The notes beneath the pieces were generated by a model. The model was not told where the DNA came from. It worked only from the letters and a program-made list of their open reading frames with translations, and made no database searches. A stretch of DNA of 64,000 nucleotides, taken from the NCBI GenBank assembly GCA_964036195.1, contig OZ038454.1:25716315-25780314 (forward strand), given 5' to 3'. How positions within the stretch are numbered: the first letter of the stretch is position 1; every line of letters starts with the position of its first letter. This document shows positions 19,145 through 31,046 of this stretch, piece by piece. Made by a program: the position numbers and the translations under genes. Origin of the DNA: Sphaerolaimus hirsutus (Eukaryota; Nematoda; Chromadorea; Monhysterida; Sphaerolaimidae).

Positions 19145-19405
19145 GGCCCAACGCCCACGGATCCACAACCGATTTCCCGCGCCGCAGAGTTCGCACTCGC
19201 TGCGGTCGAACAAGATCGACGCGGGCGGCAACGGCGCCGGCACGGGCACCGGCGGCACGCTGTCGCCCGAGCCCGACGGCGGGCAGCAGCAGCAGCAGCC
19301 GCTCAAGAAGCGCCCGTCGCTCAGACTGCACCTGCAAAATGCACTGGCAGCTAGCTTCAGGATTAAACGGGGCAAATCAAAGAAGTACAAGCAGAGGGAG
19401 TTTAG
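19145..19405 (+). CDS. wake: wake exon (N-terminal region, first one recognised)
   Basis: It encodes a Gly/Pro/Gln-rich segment with a basic end ('KKRPSLRLHLQNAL', 'RGKSKKYKQREF'). The donor TTTAG|GTGCG at 19,405/19,406 leaves phase 2, which fits the next exon. The acceptor is uncertain: AG at 19,135, 19,144 or 19,190 are all in frame with the body. A repeat of five CAG-type Gln codons is present. No start codon is evident, so earlier exons should exist. Confidence 0.7.
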
Positions 19406-19929
19406 GTGCGCTAATGGGCTGTCCGGTGACTTTACTTATATTTACTGGCTACAAGTGCTAGTTTACGTCGATTTTGAAAAACTTGCAATTTTCATTATTC
19501 ACCCTTTGAACGCATTTGATTTTTATGGGTCGGTTGAGTCGTTGGACACCCCATTCCAGCCAGTTAGAATGAAGGGTCGAAAATTGTTTCATTCACCCCG
19601 CCCACATTTTTTGCATTTTCATTTTCACATTTTTTGTTCAGATCCGCATCGCTGGGTCGCGTTCGTTTCCGCATCGACCGCACCGAAGATGTCGACCCGC
19701 GTCAGTTCAATTTAGCTTTTAGAAAACTTTAGAAATTCAGAAAACTCTGTTATTTAGCAATTTAGAAGACTCTGTTGAAAGGGAACTATTTAGTAGAACG
19801 GACGCCGGCAATTAATTGGTATTACTCTGATTAGGCTGGCTTCCGATCCGATCCGATCTAAATTTGGCTAATTGCCATGGACTTTTTCCAAAAGACGACG
19901 TTGATATTGACAACGTTGCGATTAATTGT

Positions 19930-20175
19930 TTCTTTTCCATTTTATGAACAAATTCCATTAAATTTGTGTGGAAATCGATCATTACAAGGGTTAATTTGCA
20001 TTTTTCAACGTCTGCGTACGTTACAGACGTCAATTTAGCACTGGAATTTCAAAAAATTTCTGGCGAAATAATAAGCCCCCCCCCTCGAAATACCCCCTCG
20101 TTTAAACCCCCCTCAAAATTCTCACTCTTAAACAGTCACCCTCCCGGGGGTATTTCGAGGAAATACGGTAATGGC
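19930..20175. mobile_element. Truncated TA-MITE (CCGTATTTCCTCG family)
   Basis: Right end GGGGGTATTTCGAGGAAATACGG followed by TA; the left end is missing. The internal GACGT/TTTCGCCAGAAATTT words match fuller copies. Confidence 0.6.
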
Positions 20176-20392
20176 GCTGCACACACTAGTTTACTAACAG
20201 AAGTAAGCTCAGTTTTGGGTGCTCATAAATCAGCTTTGAACGCATTTGAGTTTACCAAAATAAGATATCTGTAAACTACAGTTGTCGAGGATCTAAAAAA
20301 ACGTATTCTGGTAAACTCAAATACGTTCACAGCTGATTTATGGGCACCCAAATTGAGTTTGCTTGTGTTAGTAAACTAGTGTGTGCAGCCAC
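20173..20392. mobile_element. Palindromic MITE, GTTTACTAGTGTGC family
   Basis: Ends GGCGCTGCACACACTAGTTT and its near complement; inner arms AACGCATTTGAGTTTACC and its complement. The whole 220-bp unit can fold on itself. Confidence 0.75.
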
Positions 20393-20521
20393 AATAAAAT
20401 CTGGGGCCTGCTGTTGTCAAATTAGGTTCTTGTAAAAAAATGAAGCAGTCACTATAACGAGACTACGTTGAGAATGAAATATGTAAATAGGTACGTATAA
20501 TATGCATCACATAACAATTTG

Positions 20522-20752
20522 TGGCACTGCCGCTGCACACACTAGTTTACTAACGGAAAACTAAGAATTTGGTAAACTCATTTATTAGTTTCCTAGCGCC
20601 TCTGAGTTTACCGGAATGTGTTATTTTCAATCTCATTCAACTGTAGTTGACGAACGGCTCATTTCGGTCAACTCAGATGCGCTCAGAAGCCGAAAAATGA
20701 GTTTACAAAATTCTTACGTTACTGTTAGTTAACTAGTGTGTGCAGCGCCATT
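20522..20752. mobile_element. Palindromic MITE, GTTTACTAGTGTGC family
   Basis: Same inverted ends (CTGCACACACTAGTTTACTA and complement) as the copy at 20,173, with a diverged interior. Confidence 0.7.
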
Positions 20753-21660
20753 GTCCCATGGTATCGGTCGCAGAAACTTCGCGTCTACTCGCGTGGGCCA
20801 GCTCGTCGCCCAGGCTGCACGCTAGAACAAAGTGCGTCTTGTTTTTTTTTGTCGATTCGGTTCCAGATATCTTTGTAGGGCGTAAGGCGCAGGTAAGGTG
20901 CTCGACAGCGGAAAATCATGCGCCTTATGTCCTAATTGGATCTGGCCCCAGGCTCTAGATTTAATTGGCTTGAAATGGATGGAACCAGTTTGGCATGGGC
21001 CGAATTTGAAGCGAGCGCAGTTCGCGTTGGCAGTGGGCCCAACATTATTAACACATGCGACTATTGTAAATTGACAGACAGTGTTGACGTTGAAACGTTT
21101 TACGTTTTCACAACAACGGAGTTTCTGTTACATTACAATTATAGCACGCGTTAGCTACGCTGGCACACTGCCAAAGTGAGACATAGGTAAATATGTGATG
21201 ATGATGGTAAACTGTTCGGTCTGTGGAGTATACCAATAAATATAGGTAAACACTAATGGGACATTTCAATGACCAATTAAATTTTGGGCGCGGTTTGCTC
21301 CTACAACTATAATAATTGATCAGTTGTCGTATATAATTCTTCAATTTCGATATGTTGGCGTTTTTTTACAGCGAATGGAATGCTAGGTAATACACTGGAT
21401 TATTTTCTTTTTGCGTTTTGCATTTAATGATACCAGATTATTGTTTTATCAATTTTTGTTTCATTGTTTTAGAATAGGTTCTATTCCGTTCGAACTTTTC
21501 GGCCCGCTTTCTACACATTTTGCTTGATCTGTGCTTAATTTTAATTGGGAGGGAATGGGTTAAACAACTTACAACGGCACAACGCGACAAAGTTCAGAGA
21601 GGCAATTCAAATAGATCTCCATTATTTATTTTCAGATCTCAACTCCATAAATTCATTGTA
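20753..21660. other. Intron sequence without clear content
   Basis: A short GC-richer patch (20,755-20,850) has a 70-codon frame, but splice sites and phase do not fit the gene. A fragment of the GTATACTC MITE may lie near 21,150-21,240. Nothing else recognised. Confidence 0.4.
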
Positions 21661-21662
21661 CC

Positions 21663-23480
21663 GTAAACTGGTGGCACATATAAATGAGAAACCAGGTACC
21701 TCGTTTTTCACAACAACCTCACAGGGAAACGTGCAGCCCAATATGGCTGCCATTTTTTCTGGGGGTGCCCACAACATTTGTCTACATATATGCCAAGTGG
21801 CACCCCATGGCACCCCCTGTTCTTCTGCTACAGATTGATGAAGTTTTTTTGCCAATTTTTTCCCGGAAAATATAAATGAGAATTTTCAAAAACCCAAACA
21901 AAATATAGCTGAGGTAAAGTGAGCAGCAATTTTTTGGTGTGCTGACAACACAAGGGATGATGACACTTGTGTTGGTGCTTTTTCAAAAAATAAAAATTCC
22001 TTGTGGCTTGCCAAAAGCCATATTTTGACCCGCTGGTCATTTGTGGGTATATTTTGACCCCCATTCCACTACCCCCAATTAAAAATGGCCCCAATATGCA
22101 GACATGTGCTATGAAGCCATCTCAACAACTTTTTTGAACCTTGTCCTAATCCAAATTGTGATTGTAATTGAAAGCATGATTTTCAACTTTCTGGACATGA
22201 CATAGTTTTTTGTCTGGCCCATTAAAACTAGATACATAGCACATTGCCCATTGGCCCCATTAGATTTTTTACAGATAATTAGTGCCCACATTGAATGGGC
22301 ACAATTATTTTGTGATTTGTGCTGTGACATTGCAGGCGTCGGACACGCTGTCACGCAAGTGCCCTCTTTACACAGGGCTAGGGTGTCAACAAAAACTTTT
22401 TGGCGGAAAACGGAAACGGAAACGGAAAAAATTTTGCACTTGCCGGAAAACGGAAACGGAAACAGAAAAAATTTTCCACCTGCCGGAAAACGGTAAACGG
22501 AAAAATGAAAGCCCGGAAAACGGAAACGGAAACGGAAAAATTTGCTGAAATTATGCCGGAAACGGAAAAAATTTGCTGAAAATTTTGCCGGAAACGGAAA
22601 AAAATTGCAGAAATTTATCCAGAAATCAAAAAATTTGCAGAAATCTTGCTAGAAATAGAAACAATTCACATAATTGAAAACCTGCATGCATGTCTACCAG
22701 TTTGGCTGAAACAGAAAACAAAGAATTGAGCCAGAAAATAAAAAAAAGTTGGAAAAACAGACAATTGAGCCGGAAAATGGAAAAAAGGCGGAAAAACTGA
22801 AATTTTAGCCGGAAAACGGAAAATGAGCCGGAAAAACGGAAACGGAAACTGAAAAAAAAATTAGCAGCCGGAAAACGGAAACGGAAAAAAATTTGCCTGC
22901 GGAAAGCGGAAACGGAAAACAGAAAGTTGACACCCTACACAGGGCCATTTTTATCATTTGCTATAAAAAATATTTGAGTGCAAAAACGAGGCCCAGGAGC
23001 AGCCATATGTTGCCCCTGACACTGAACAAGCCAATTCTGGCCCCCATGTGCTCCATGAATAGCTTGGGATAGTGGATTGTCCACTTTCTAAAACCTATGT
23101 TTTTCTCAAAAAAAAATGTTTCAGTTTGATCAACAATGCCATCATTGTGTGGGGGTTCTGGGTACTCTGAGGGGGTAAAAAAGTTGTACATACTTTGAAT
23201 CTACCAATGTTAAAAAAACTTTTTGGTCTCAAAATTATTTAAAATTTTAATTTCATTGGGAACAAAAATTTGTATGGAATTCTCATTTATATTTTCCAGA
23301 AAAAAATGTGAAATTTTTTTTTGCTGCACCATAGGTGGCCTGAGGGAGGTGCCCCCTAGGGTATATATAGTAAATACTTGGGGGCACCCTCACACAAGAT
23401 GAAAGCCTAACAGCTTGCACGTGGGATTTGTAAAATACAATTAAGTGATTTTCTCATTTATATTTTCCACCAGTTTAGTT
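21663..23480. mobile_element. Possible 1.8 kb inverted-repeat element (AAACTGGTGG ends)
   Basis: TAAACTGGTGG with ATATAAATGAGAA near 21,663-21,690 is mirrored by TTCTCATTTATATTTTCCAC and CAGTTTA near 23,456-23,480, with two more inverted copies of the AAATGAGAA word inside. No coding capacity seen. The hAT-like element 22,379-22,937 is nested in it. The borders are tentative. Confidence 0.4.
22379..22937. mobile_element. hAT-like element, CCGTTTTCC family (copy 2)
   Basis: Ends TAGGGTGTCAA and TTGACACCCTA with a perfect 8-bp duplication CACAGGGC (22,371-22,378 and 22,938-22,945). The interior is GGAAAACGGAAACGG words, the complement of copy 1. Confidence 0.88.
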
Positions 23481-23627
23481 CCTCGAAATACCCCCAGGGG
23501 GTCTTTTTAGACATTTTATTTGACATTTGACACTTGACATGGCTATTTAACAGGTTCTGGAAGTGGCCCCTGACCCTGATTTGACTTCCCAATTAGATTT
23601 GACGTAGATAGGTAGCTACACCAACTA

Positions 23628-23889
23628 CCGTATTTCCTTGAAATACCCCCCCCCCCTCTAAATACCCCCCTCAAAATGGACACTATGAATTTGTGGTCCG
23701 GGAAATGCATAACAGACGTTCAAAACACTTACTGTGTTACGTTAGAACATCGTTTATATAATACCATCTACATCCTTATGTAAGGCTGTAAAAACTTATA
23801 AATGCTGGTTACTGTTGCATTTTTCACGTTTCTCTCTCAAAATTTTAACTCTGAAAAAATAAACCGCCAGGTAATCCGAGGAAATACGG
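23628..23889. mobile_element. TA-MITE, CCGTATTTCCTCG family
   Basis: Inverted ends CCGTATTTCCTTGAAATACCCC and GAGGAAATACGG, flanked by TA on both sides. The interior is nearly the same as the copy at 35,715. Confidence 0.85.
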
Positions 23890-23969
23890 TAGTCATGTGT
23901 AGCTGCAATGCAAATTAGCAGTTATAAATACATCATGTATTTACATTGCCTACATGATGTAAATCATTC

Positions 23970-24076
23970 CGGAGGGGGTATTTCGAGGGGGTTATTATTT
24001 CCCGTGCCCATTTTGAGGAGGGGGGGGTCATTCGAAGGGGGGTTAATTCAAGGGATAATTCGAGGTAATACGGTAG
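23970..24076. mobile_element. TA-MITE fragment (GAGGTAATACGG end)
   Basis: G-rich TTCGAGGGGGTTA words and a right end CGAGGTAATACGG followed by TA; the left end is lost. Confidence 0.6.
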
Positions 24077-24750
24077 GTATCTTATACCAATGGCGCATCC
24101 AGTCAATTCCATACCTTTTTAGGGGGGCATACAGCTTGCCGAAGAATTAACGTTGAAACGACAAATTCAGTCTCGATAATTTACATATAAAAGAACGCTT
24201 AGAGATATGAATTAAGATTTCATTAATTAAGAATACCTACATAAAGATTTGAACATGAATTTCGGATAAAAACACGAGAATAATGCATGTTTCGTGGACT
24301 TTTTATCTGCCGTTTCAACTTTTATTCGTCGTCATGCTGTCCCGCTTTAATCGGAGTACACATTTTCGAGAAAGATTTCAAGTTTTCAAGTTTAAAGTTA
24401 GATAAAGTTTTCAATGTTCAATCAAAGCAAATATTTAGGTATGTCTTTACAACGTATAATTTTAAGATGCCCTCCAAACATTTAGCTAAAACACCTAGAT
24501 TCATCATGCCTCGCGACGGAGCATTTGAAATTAAATGTGAACTTTGTCATTTGAACTGAGTGCGAGATTGTTGTCTGTAGAACAATTTTTTATTCGCGCT
24601 TTTATTTTAATTGCTTTTAATTGATTTTATTGCTCGCAGTGTAGTTGCAATTAAATCCACTCAATGCCTGTCCATCTTTCATTTCCACCTTAATCTCAAT
24701 CAATTCCAAACCGACTACACTATGAGCCAACCATTATTTTCACACGCCAA
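24077..24750. other. AT-rich intron sequence, nothing recognised
   Basis: No exon with matching phase, RNA gene or clear repeat seen. A 90-codon frame at 24,287-24,559 has no recognisable similarity. Confidence 0.4.
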
Positions 24751-24754
24751 CATA

Positions 24755-24853
24755 CCGTATTTACTCGGAATACCCCCTCGAAATACCCCCCTCGTTTACC
24801 CCCTCCCACTCAGAAAAAATACCCCCCCGCGGGGGTAATTCGAGGAAATACGG
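24755..24853. mobile_element. Minimal 99-bp TA-MITE
   Basis: Ends CCGTATTTACTCGGAATA and TTCGAGGAAATACGG are flanked by TA. It ends 38 bp before a wake exon, so it overlaps the acceptor region of that intron. Confidence 0.8.
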
Positions 24854-24891
24854 TAAATATCACATTCAATTACCCCCGAACCCCATTCCAG

Positions 24892-25097
24892 GCGGTCGCA
24901 GTCGAACGCCTCCCACCATTCCACATTCAACTCGCTGTGCACCGAGGACAGTTTCATCGACGAGGACACCTTCCTGGACGGGTACAATGACGCCGAGTGC
25001 GGCGCGCCGGACACGGACAGCCCCATGGTGTCGGCCACGGCGATCTTGGCGCACAGGGCCAACATGGTCGGCAGGAAGAGACGCGCTTTTAAGACCG
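24892..25097 (+). CDS. wake: wake exon (acidic/Ser-rich N-terminal region)
   Basis: Acceptor CATTCCAG|G and donor ACCG|GTTTGT. It encodes 'RRSQSNASHHSTFNSL', an acidic patch 'EDSFIDEDTFLDGYNDAE', and a basic end 'MVGRKRRAFKT'. It starts in phase 2 and ends in phase 1, matching the exons on both sides. Its short neighbours are TA-MITEs on both flanks, 38 and 11 bp away. Confidence 0.88.
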
Positions 25098-25108
25098 GTT
25101 TGTGGTTA

Positions 25109-25523
25109 CCGTATTACCTCGAAATACCCCCAGGGGGTTTATTATTTCGCCAGCAAAATTTGAGGGGGGATAATTCGAGGGGGGGGGGGTTATTCGAGGG
25201 GGGGGTCTATTATTTCGCCAGAAATTTTCGGAAATTCCCCATACGCAGACGTAGAAAAATCGAACAATCACATAGATTTATATGTGTTTATAGGCATATA
25301 TTACTGTATATACACAAAAACCCTTCCCTAACGTCACTTAATCACCAGTTTTAACGTGTGTTCTGCATAGTACAGATCACAATCTGCGGTATTTGTCATG
25401 TACGTTCTAGTTACACTCAATTTTAGGGGGGGGGTTATTATTTCCTCAGCCGAAATTTAGGGGGGGGGTATTTCGAGGGGGGGTTAATTCGAGGGGGGGG
25501 GGGGATAATTCGAGGTAATACGG
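25109..25523. mobile_element. TA-MITE, CCGTATTACCTCG subtype
   Basis: Inverted ends CCGTATTACCTCGAAATACC and GAGGTAATACGG between TA dinucleotides, with G-run interior. It starts only 11 bases after the exon donor. Confidence 0.85.
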
Positions 25524-25545
25524 TATTCTTGTAAATTTTGGATAC

Positions 25546-25635
25546 AGTATTTACTCGAATAATTCCCCCGGGGAAGATTATTTCGTCAGACTTTTTGAGG
25601 AATTGTTCGAGGGGGAATTATTCAAGCAAATACGG
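25546..25635. mobile_element. Minimal 90-bp TA-MITE
   Basis: CAGTATTTACTCGAATAA to TTCAAGCAAATACGG between TA dinucleotides. Confidence 0.7.
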
Positions 25636-25639
25636 TATT

Positions 25640-26930
25640 CGGTTTAGGTTTATGCGGGGATTTTTCGACTGTTCTGATCAGGGTTTTTTTAGATATTTAT
25701 GGAACGCTAGCATCGATACCCTTTACAAAAATTTTCTGTGCGTATTTGTTACCAATTTTATATTTTATATAATGTAAGAATGCCTGCGCACTAGTTTTCA
25801 ACCGAAATTTCGAACACTCATATACCAGCTTTTCCAGAATTTCTAGAGTTTTCTCGAAATATACGTCCTTCAACTACAGTTGACGGAGATTGAGAATGAC
25901 TCAATTCAATTTTAATCTTGTGCTAGAACACTGAAATGTGTTCAAAGCTGATTTATGAGTCTTCAAAAAGTTGTTTTAGAAACAATACAACATATTTACC
26001 TAGGTACATTTAAAACAAAAATACAAATTAACATTGTGGCTTGTTTCATTGGTCTTGTAGCATTTTTGGTCAAAGTTTCCATTTCTATTGGTTTCCATGT
26101 CAAAGTAGTGCTAGTGTGAACTGAGTGGTCCCCGTTAACTTTTCCCATAGCGGAACAGGCACCAGTCCCCGTGAAAACTACCTATGTAGGTAACGATTAA
26201 GAACGCACTCAAAGGCTGAGGACCCCCCCCCCCCCGTTCACTGTGCCTCGTAAAAACAGCCCCCCCCCCACTCAAAAATCCAGGATACGTCTCTGTTACA
26301 ATATTTGAAGGTTAAACCAACGTGCTTCCATACGTTTTTAGAGTATGAAATGTCAGCCTGAATGAATTCACCTTCTATTCTAAGCTTAAATTTATTACCA
26401 CCCTTAGGCGTATTTGGAGAACAAATTTTTACGTTGAAAAAAACGTTGCTTTCTAACAATTTGTGCCCTTTTGCATTTCGCTTGGATGCCGTCAGGGGGA
26501 TTCAATGAAATATTTCCAATAAATATGAAAAATACTTTTATTATATCCACGCGGAAATAGCTAAATGCATTCTGCATGTATGGAACAAATTCTATTTGTT
26601 CACCGGTATTATTGTATTGTTTGGAAATGTAGGTAGGTATTTGCATTTACCAGTAAGTAATGTTTGCTCATTTGTGATTGCGATTTGTGAATAAGCAAAG
26701 TTCTGTATGGTTTTGAAAACCTAGTTACATTTGGTAAGGTTATTTTTACACGGTTTTTCTAATTACATTGTTAAACAAAAATGCCCTTACCACAGTATTG
26801 TGCGTTACAATTTTGATAAATTTTAATTTATCACTTAATTTTTTAATTTAATTTACTACCTTTGACCAATGGATACAATTTTGTGCATATAACTCAATTG
26901 AATTTAGGTATATTCAGAAAATGCGTCACG
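25640..26930. other. Intron sequence with only repeat fragments
   Basis: A GTTTACTAGTGTGC-type fragment lies near 25,780-25,990, and a fragment ending CTCAAAAATCCAGGATACG (the CAGGGNCGTATCCAG family) near 26,225-26,300. No coding exon seen. Confidence 0.4.
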
Positions 26931-26951
26931 GAAGAAATACAGTATCTCCAA

Positions 26952-27000
26952 GTAATGATGGAAAAGCGCCAGCAAAAATGGCGCCAGGCGCCAAAATGAC
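26952..27000. mobile_element. Degenerate GGCGCC-family fragment
   Basis: TAATGATGGAAAAGCGCCAG plus GGCGCCAGGCGCC. The opposite half may be the short GGCGCC patch near 27,410. Confidence 0.5.
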
Positions 27001-27445
27001 GGGAGGGCTACAATTGAATTTTACTATTTCAGCATACAGCACAGCTATACAGCAACAGTGTTATCATGACGATTTTTTTATGGCGAAAGCCAAATACTCT
27101 GTATCATAAAAAGATACCTATTCAAAAAAAATGTTGATTAGATTTTTATTGTTTACCGTATTTTATTTTTTATCATATTTGCATTCAGGTGCACTTTTTC
27201 AGATGCAGGTATTTCAAGGGGGAATTAAATTTTGTCAGAATTTTCGAGTCACGACAAGTCACTTGTCGGACTTGAAACATGACATGACTGTCATGAGATG
27301 ACATGACTGTCATGAGATGACATGAAACATGACAGGGGGAGTTGTCAGACAAGAAACATGATCAACTAACAGTATATAATAATTACTCAGAAGTGTTCAA
27401 AACTTTGGCGCCAGCAAAAGCCTCCAAGAACTGTTCACTGATGGA

Positions 27446-29044
27446 CAGGGTTGGCAAAATCTCAGGAAAAAAAAAAAAAAATAAAATGGAAAATTGAAGA
27501 ATAAAATAAAATGAAATAAAATGGAAAATTTCAAGATAAAAATAAAATTTGTATAAAAATTCAAATTTTGTAAAATTAATGGGCTATTTACACAGGTCCC
27601 GGCCGGGGACCGGGACCCGGCAAAAAATATTTTTTTTCAAAAATGAAATATTGGTGTGTATGGATTGTTTGCATGTTAATTAGGTGAATTATCACCAAAT
27701 TAGCATGCACAAAATTTTTGCGAGACGGTGACATGCGCTGATGCAAATTTTTTTTTGGCGGTGTATAGTTTTTTTCGATTTGTCTGAATTTTGGCAGGTG
27801 TGTACTCCTTCGTTTACTGAGTACACATGCCAAATTTCAGCTCAGCACCGTTAACGTTTATCATTTTATTCACACTTCAATTTTTTTCGATCACTGTATT
27901 TTTGTATAGTGATCGAAAAAAATTGAAGTGTGAAAAAAATGATAAACGTTAATGGTGCTGAGCTGAAATTTGGCCCCAAAAAAAATTTGCATCAGCGCAT
28001 GTCACCGTCTCGCAAAAATTCTGTGCATGCTAATTTGGTGATAATTCACCTAATTAACATGCAAACAACCCATACACGCCAATTATTAATTTTTGAAAAA
28101 AATTATTTTTTGCTGGGTCCCGGTCCCCGGCCGGGACCTGTGTAAATAGCCAAATTAATGTAAAATTGTATAAAAATTCATATTTTTGTAAAATTGTATA
28201 AAAATTCATATTTTTTGTAAAAAAAAGTTATCTTGTTGCTTGAGTTTCTACCTGTTTATTTGTGGAACTGGGGGCAGTCCCAAGCTTTGTAAAGTGTTAA
28301 ATGTCATGTAAAATGTCATGCAAAGTGTCAATTGTCATGATGAATGTAAAGTTTAAGTGTCAATTGTCAAGCAAAATGTATCCAAATCTTATGTTTTGTG
28401 TCCAAATATTATGTTCTGTATCCAAATCTTGTTGTTTGATAATTCAAATCTTATGTGAACAATTGTATACAAAAATGAGATTTGAATACAAAATATAAGC
28501 TTTGGATACAAAACCATAAGATTTGGATACATAATTTACACTTTGCATGACATTTGTCATGACTATTTCCACTTTACTTGACATTTGACATGTCACTTGA
28601 CATTTTGCATGACAATTCACACTACTTTACATTTGTCAGGACAATTGAAACTTTGCATGACATTTTACAAATTCACCCAGCATGCTCCAGTAGTCCTTCT
28701 ACTGGAAATGCAAACCATTGTTATCAATAATTGTAAGTTTACACTTGCAGCTAGCTACTGCATGCAGCTTTTGTAAAGTAATTGAAAAATTTGTCACATG
28801 TTTTTCATGTAAAGGTATAATGATAACATTTTTCTGGCCTTGCATGTATGATTCCGATTTTTTGTAATTTTTTTGTAAAATTTCTGTAAAATTTTTGTAA
28901 AATGGTGTCATTTTATTTTATTAACGACTTTTGGGAATAAAAAAAATAAATAAAATGAAACAAGAATAAAATAAAAATAAAATACAATTTGTATACAATT
29001 TTTATACAATTTGTATACAAATAATTTTTATAAAAACAACCCTG
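27446..29044. mobile_element. hAT-like element, CAGGGTTGG / ATAAAAT family (copy 1)
   Basis: Ends CAGGGTTGGCAAAATCTCA and TTTATAAAAACAACCCTG with a perfect 8-bp duplication CTGATGGA (27,438-27,445 and 29,045-29,052). The arms are ATAAAATAAAAT and TGTATAAAAATTC words. The interior carries a CCWGG-family remnant (about 28,265-28,690) and a nested foldback element (27,582-28,151). Confidence 0.88.
27582..28151. mobile_element. 570-bp foldback element with 9-bp duplication
   Basis: An almost fully palindromic unit with arms of about 270 bases begins GGCTATTTACACAGGTCCCG and ends with the complement. It is flanked by AAATTAATG on both sides (27,573-27,581 and 28,152-28,160). A 9-bp duplication with long inverted arms suggests a Mutator-like or Foldback-type element. 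It is absent from the sister copy of its host element at 59,254. Confidence 0.8.
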
Positions 29045-29625
29045 CTGATGGAATATAAATACTGCAACAGCTTCCAACTTCCAAGCGTATTTTAATTTGG
29101 CGCGTATTTTAATTATTATCCAAGCGTATTTTAATTTAATTTTAACTCTGGCAGTCGATGTCTTAGTTGCTTAAGCTTTTAAAGCCGCTGCAGAAACAAA
29201 ATCATTCATTTTATTTTCATTCACTGTTGCGTTAGACAGCACTGTAGGTAAATATTTGCTCATGTAGTAAGTAGTAGGTAAATAAGATAGGTAAAATGTC
29301 AAGTGATGTACGTATTTTAATAGAATACCTTGACCGGTGCAAAATAGAGCCTTAGGTTTTAGCCTTGACTAAGGAACTTTCGAGAAAAAGATTTGTGTGC
29401 ACGTATAATTTATGCACCGCAAATGCACGTTAAGTAAATATCTGCTATTTTTGGGTTTACCAGGACGAGTTACCTATTTTAAATCTCCGACAACTGTACA
29501 CATTCCGGTAAACTCAAATGCATTCAAAGCCGATCTATGTTTACCGTTTATCAAAATCCGAATTGACTGGCAGTAAACTAGTGCGCGCAGCGCCATCACG
29601 AAGCCACACGTTTCCAAACTCGCAG

Positions 29626-29825
29626 TGCACTTCGCCGAGCTATCCAAGCCGTACTCCGTCCTGCACGAGTCGACCGAGACGCCGAGCGGCGGCGACGCGA
29701 CGCAAGCGACCCCTAGCGGCGGTTGCGCGCCGGCTCCGCCCACCCGGTGCACCCCGTCGGTGGCGGTGACCGTGTGCGACGAGCGCGGCGAGCCGACGAT
29801 CGTGCCGGCCGCCGACGGCGACCCG
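29626..29825 (+). CDS. wake: wake exon (N-terminal region)
   Basis: Acceptor AACTCGCAG|TG and donor GACCCG|GTGCCA. It encodes 'HFAELSKPYSVLHEST' followed by a Thr/Pro/Gly-rich segment ending 'AADGDP'. The entry phase matches the exon at 24,892 and the exit is phase 0. The donor GT is made of the last base of a CCCGG motif plus the first base of a CCWGG-family element that fills the next intron. Confidence 0.85.
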
Positions 29826-29826
29826 G

Positions 29827-31046
29827 TGCCAATCCCAGACCCTGTAAAAGACCCTGTAAACTGTCTAGTGATGGAAAAGCGCAAGAAAAAATGGCGCCGG
29901 GCGCCAAGGGCGCCATGGCGCCATTCGGAAAGTGGGCGCCAAGCGCCAAGGGCGCCACAGAAAAAGGGCGCCAAGGGCGCCATGGCGCCATTCAGAAAGT
30001 GGGCGCCAGGCGTCAGGGGCGCCACGGAAAGAGGGCGCCAAGCGCCAAGGGCGCCATGGCGCCATTTGGAAAATAGGGCGCCAGGCGCCAAGGGCGCCAG
30101 GATAAAAAAGTGCCTACAACACCATGCGTGTGCTAAAAATGTTTCTACAGCACCATTGTACGCACATTCACTTCTTAATTCGCGTTCCCCAGGATGTAAT
30201 GAACAAAAACAAGGCTAGCAACCAAAAATTTTTGAATAAAATCCACATGACGAATTCAAACGCAATGGAAATTGTCATTTGACAACAATCCATTCATTAC
30301 AAATAGACCTTTCCAAATAATGTTTCCTAATTGCAACGATTTAAATCCGTTTATTTATGATTTTGCAAGTTATACGGTCCATCATTCTTGTCTTCTGATC
30401 CGTCAGACAGATCTGATGAACCGCTGGACGAAAGATTTCCACCCACTCACACCACTCCGTCCATTTTTCTGGCGAATTTAGATCATCCACGGATGCGTTT
30501 TTCATATTTTTTTTCGTTTACACAGCACTCACCGTGAAACCCTGCTGGCGCCTTTTTGGCGCCCTTCTAAAGCAGGGCGCCAGGCGCCAAGGGCGCCACG
30601 GAAAAAGGGCGCCAAGCGCCAAGGGCGCCATGGCGCCTTTCAGAATGTGGGCGCCAGGCGCCAAGGGCGCCACAGAAAAAGGGCGCCAAGCGCCAATGGC
30701 GCCATGGCGCGGCGCCCTTTGGCGCCCTCAAATGGCGCCAGCGCCATGGCGCCATTCCATCACTAAAAGTGTCAAAGACCCTGTAACATGTCATGTGTCA
30801 TGTAAAAGACTGTGTAAAGTGTCATGTGTATCCAAATCTTTAGTTTAACATATCCAAATCGTATGTTTTTTGTATCCAAATCTTATGTCAAATAGTAAGA
30901 TTTGGATGCAAAAACATAAAATTTGGATATGATGAAATAAGATTTGGATACACATGACACTTTACAGGTTATTTTACATGATATAGATGACACTTTACAT
31001 GTCATTTGACGCTTTACAGGGTCTTTTACAGGGTCTGGGAGTGCCC
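29827..31046. mobile_element. CCWGG-family element forming a wake intron, with hAT insertion
   Basis: The left end TGCCAATCCCAGACCCTGTA and the right end TTTACAGGGTCTGGGAGTGCC... lie between CCCGG (29,822-29,826) and CCTGG (31,047-31,051). Both flanks are directly exonic. A GGCGCC-family hAT-like element (29,866-30,765) sits in its left arm; without it the element is about 310 bp. The element is the intron: the donor is at its left edge and the usable acceptor GGGAG| (31,041) lies inside its right end. Confidence 0.8.
29866..30765. mobile_element. hAT-like element, GGCGCC family (long form, copy 1)
   Basis: Ends TAGTGATGGAAAAGCGC and CATTCCATCACTA with a 7/8 duplication (AAACTGTC / AAAGTGTC). 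The GGCGCC-rich arms flank a unique AT-rich middle that is shared with the copy at 40,176. No transposase. Confidence 0.88.

Noticed and set aside
20740-20958. 73-codon frame in a GC-richer patch of an intron
   Set aside because: It begins inside a MITE end and has neither fitting splice phase nor similarity.
22330-22378. Possible cassette exon 'ASDTLSRKCPLYTG' after CATTGCAG
   Set aside because: The exons on both sides already join in phase without it, there is no clear donor, and no family resemblance.
29474-30218. Long open frames on both strands over GGCGCC-rich sequence (also at 7,612-7,938, 32,818-33,183, 40,109-41,236 and 54,990-56,535)
   Set aside because: They arise from GGCGCC word repeats in hAT-like elements, lack stops by composition and show Ala/Arg/Pro/Trp-rich nonsense. 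Not genes.
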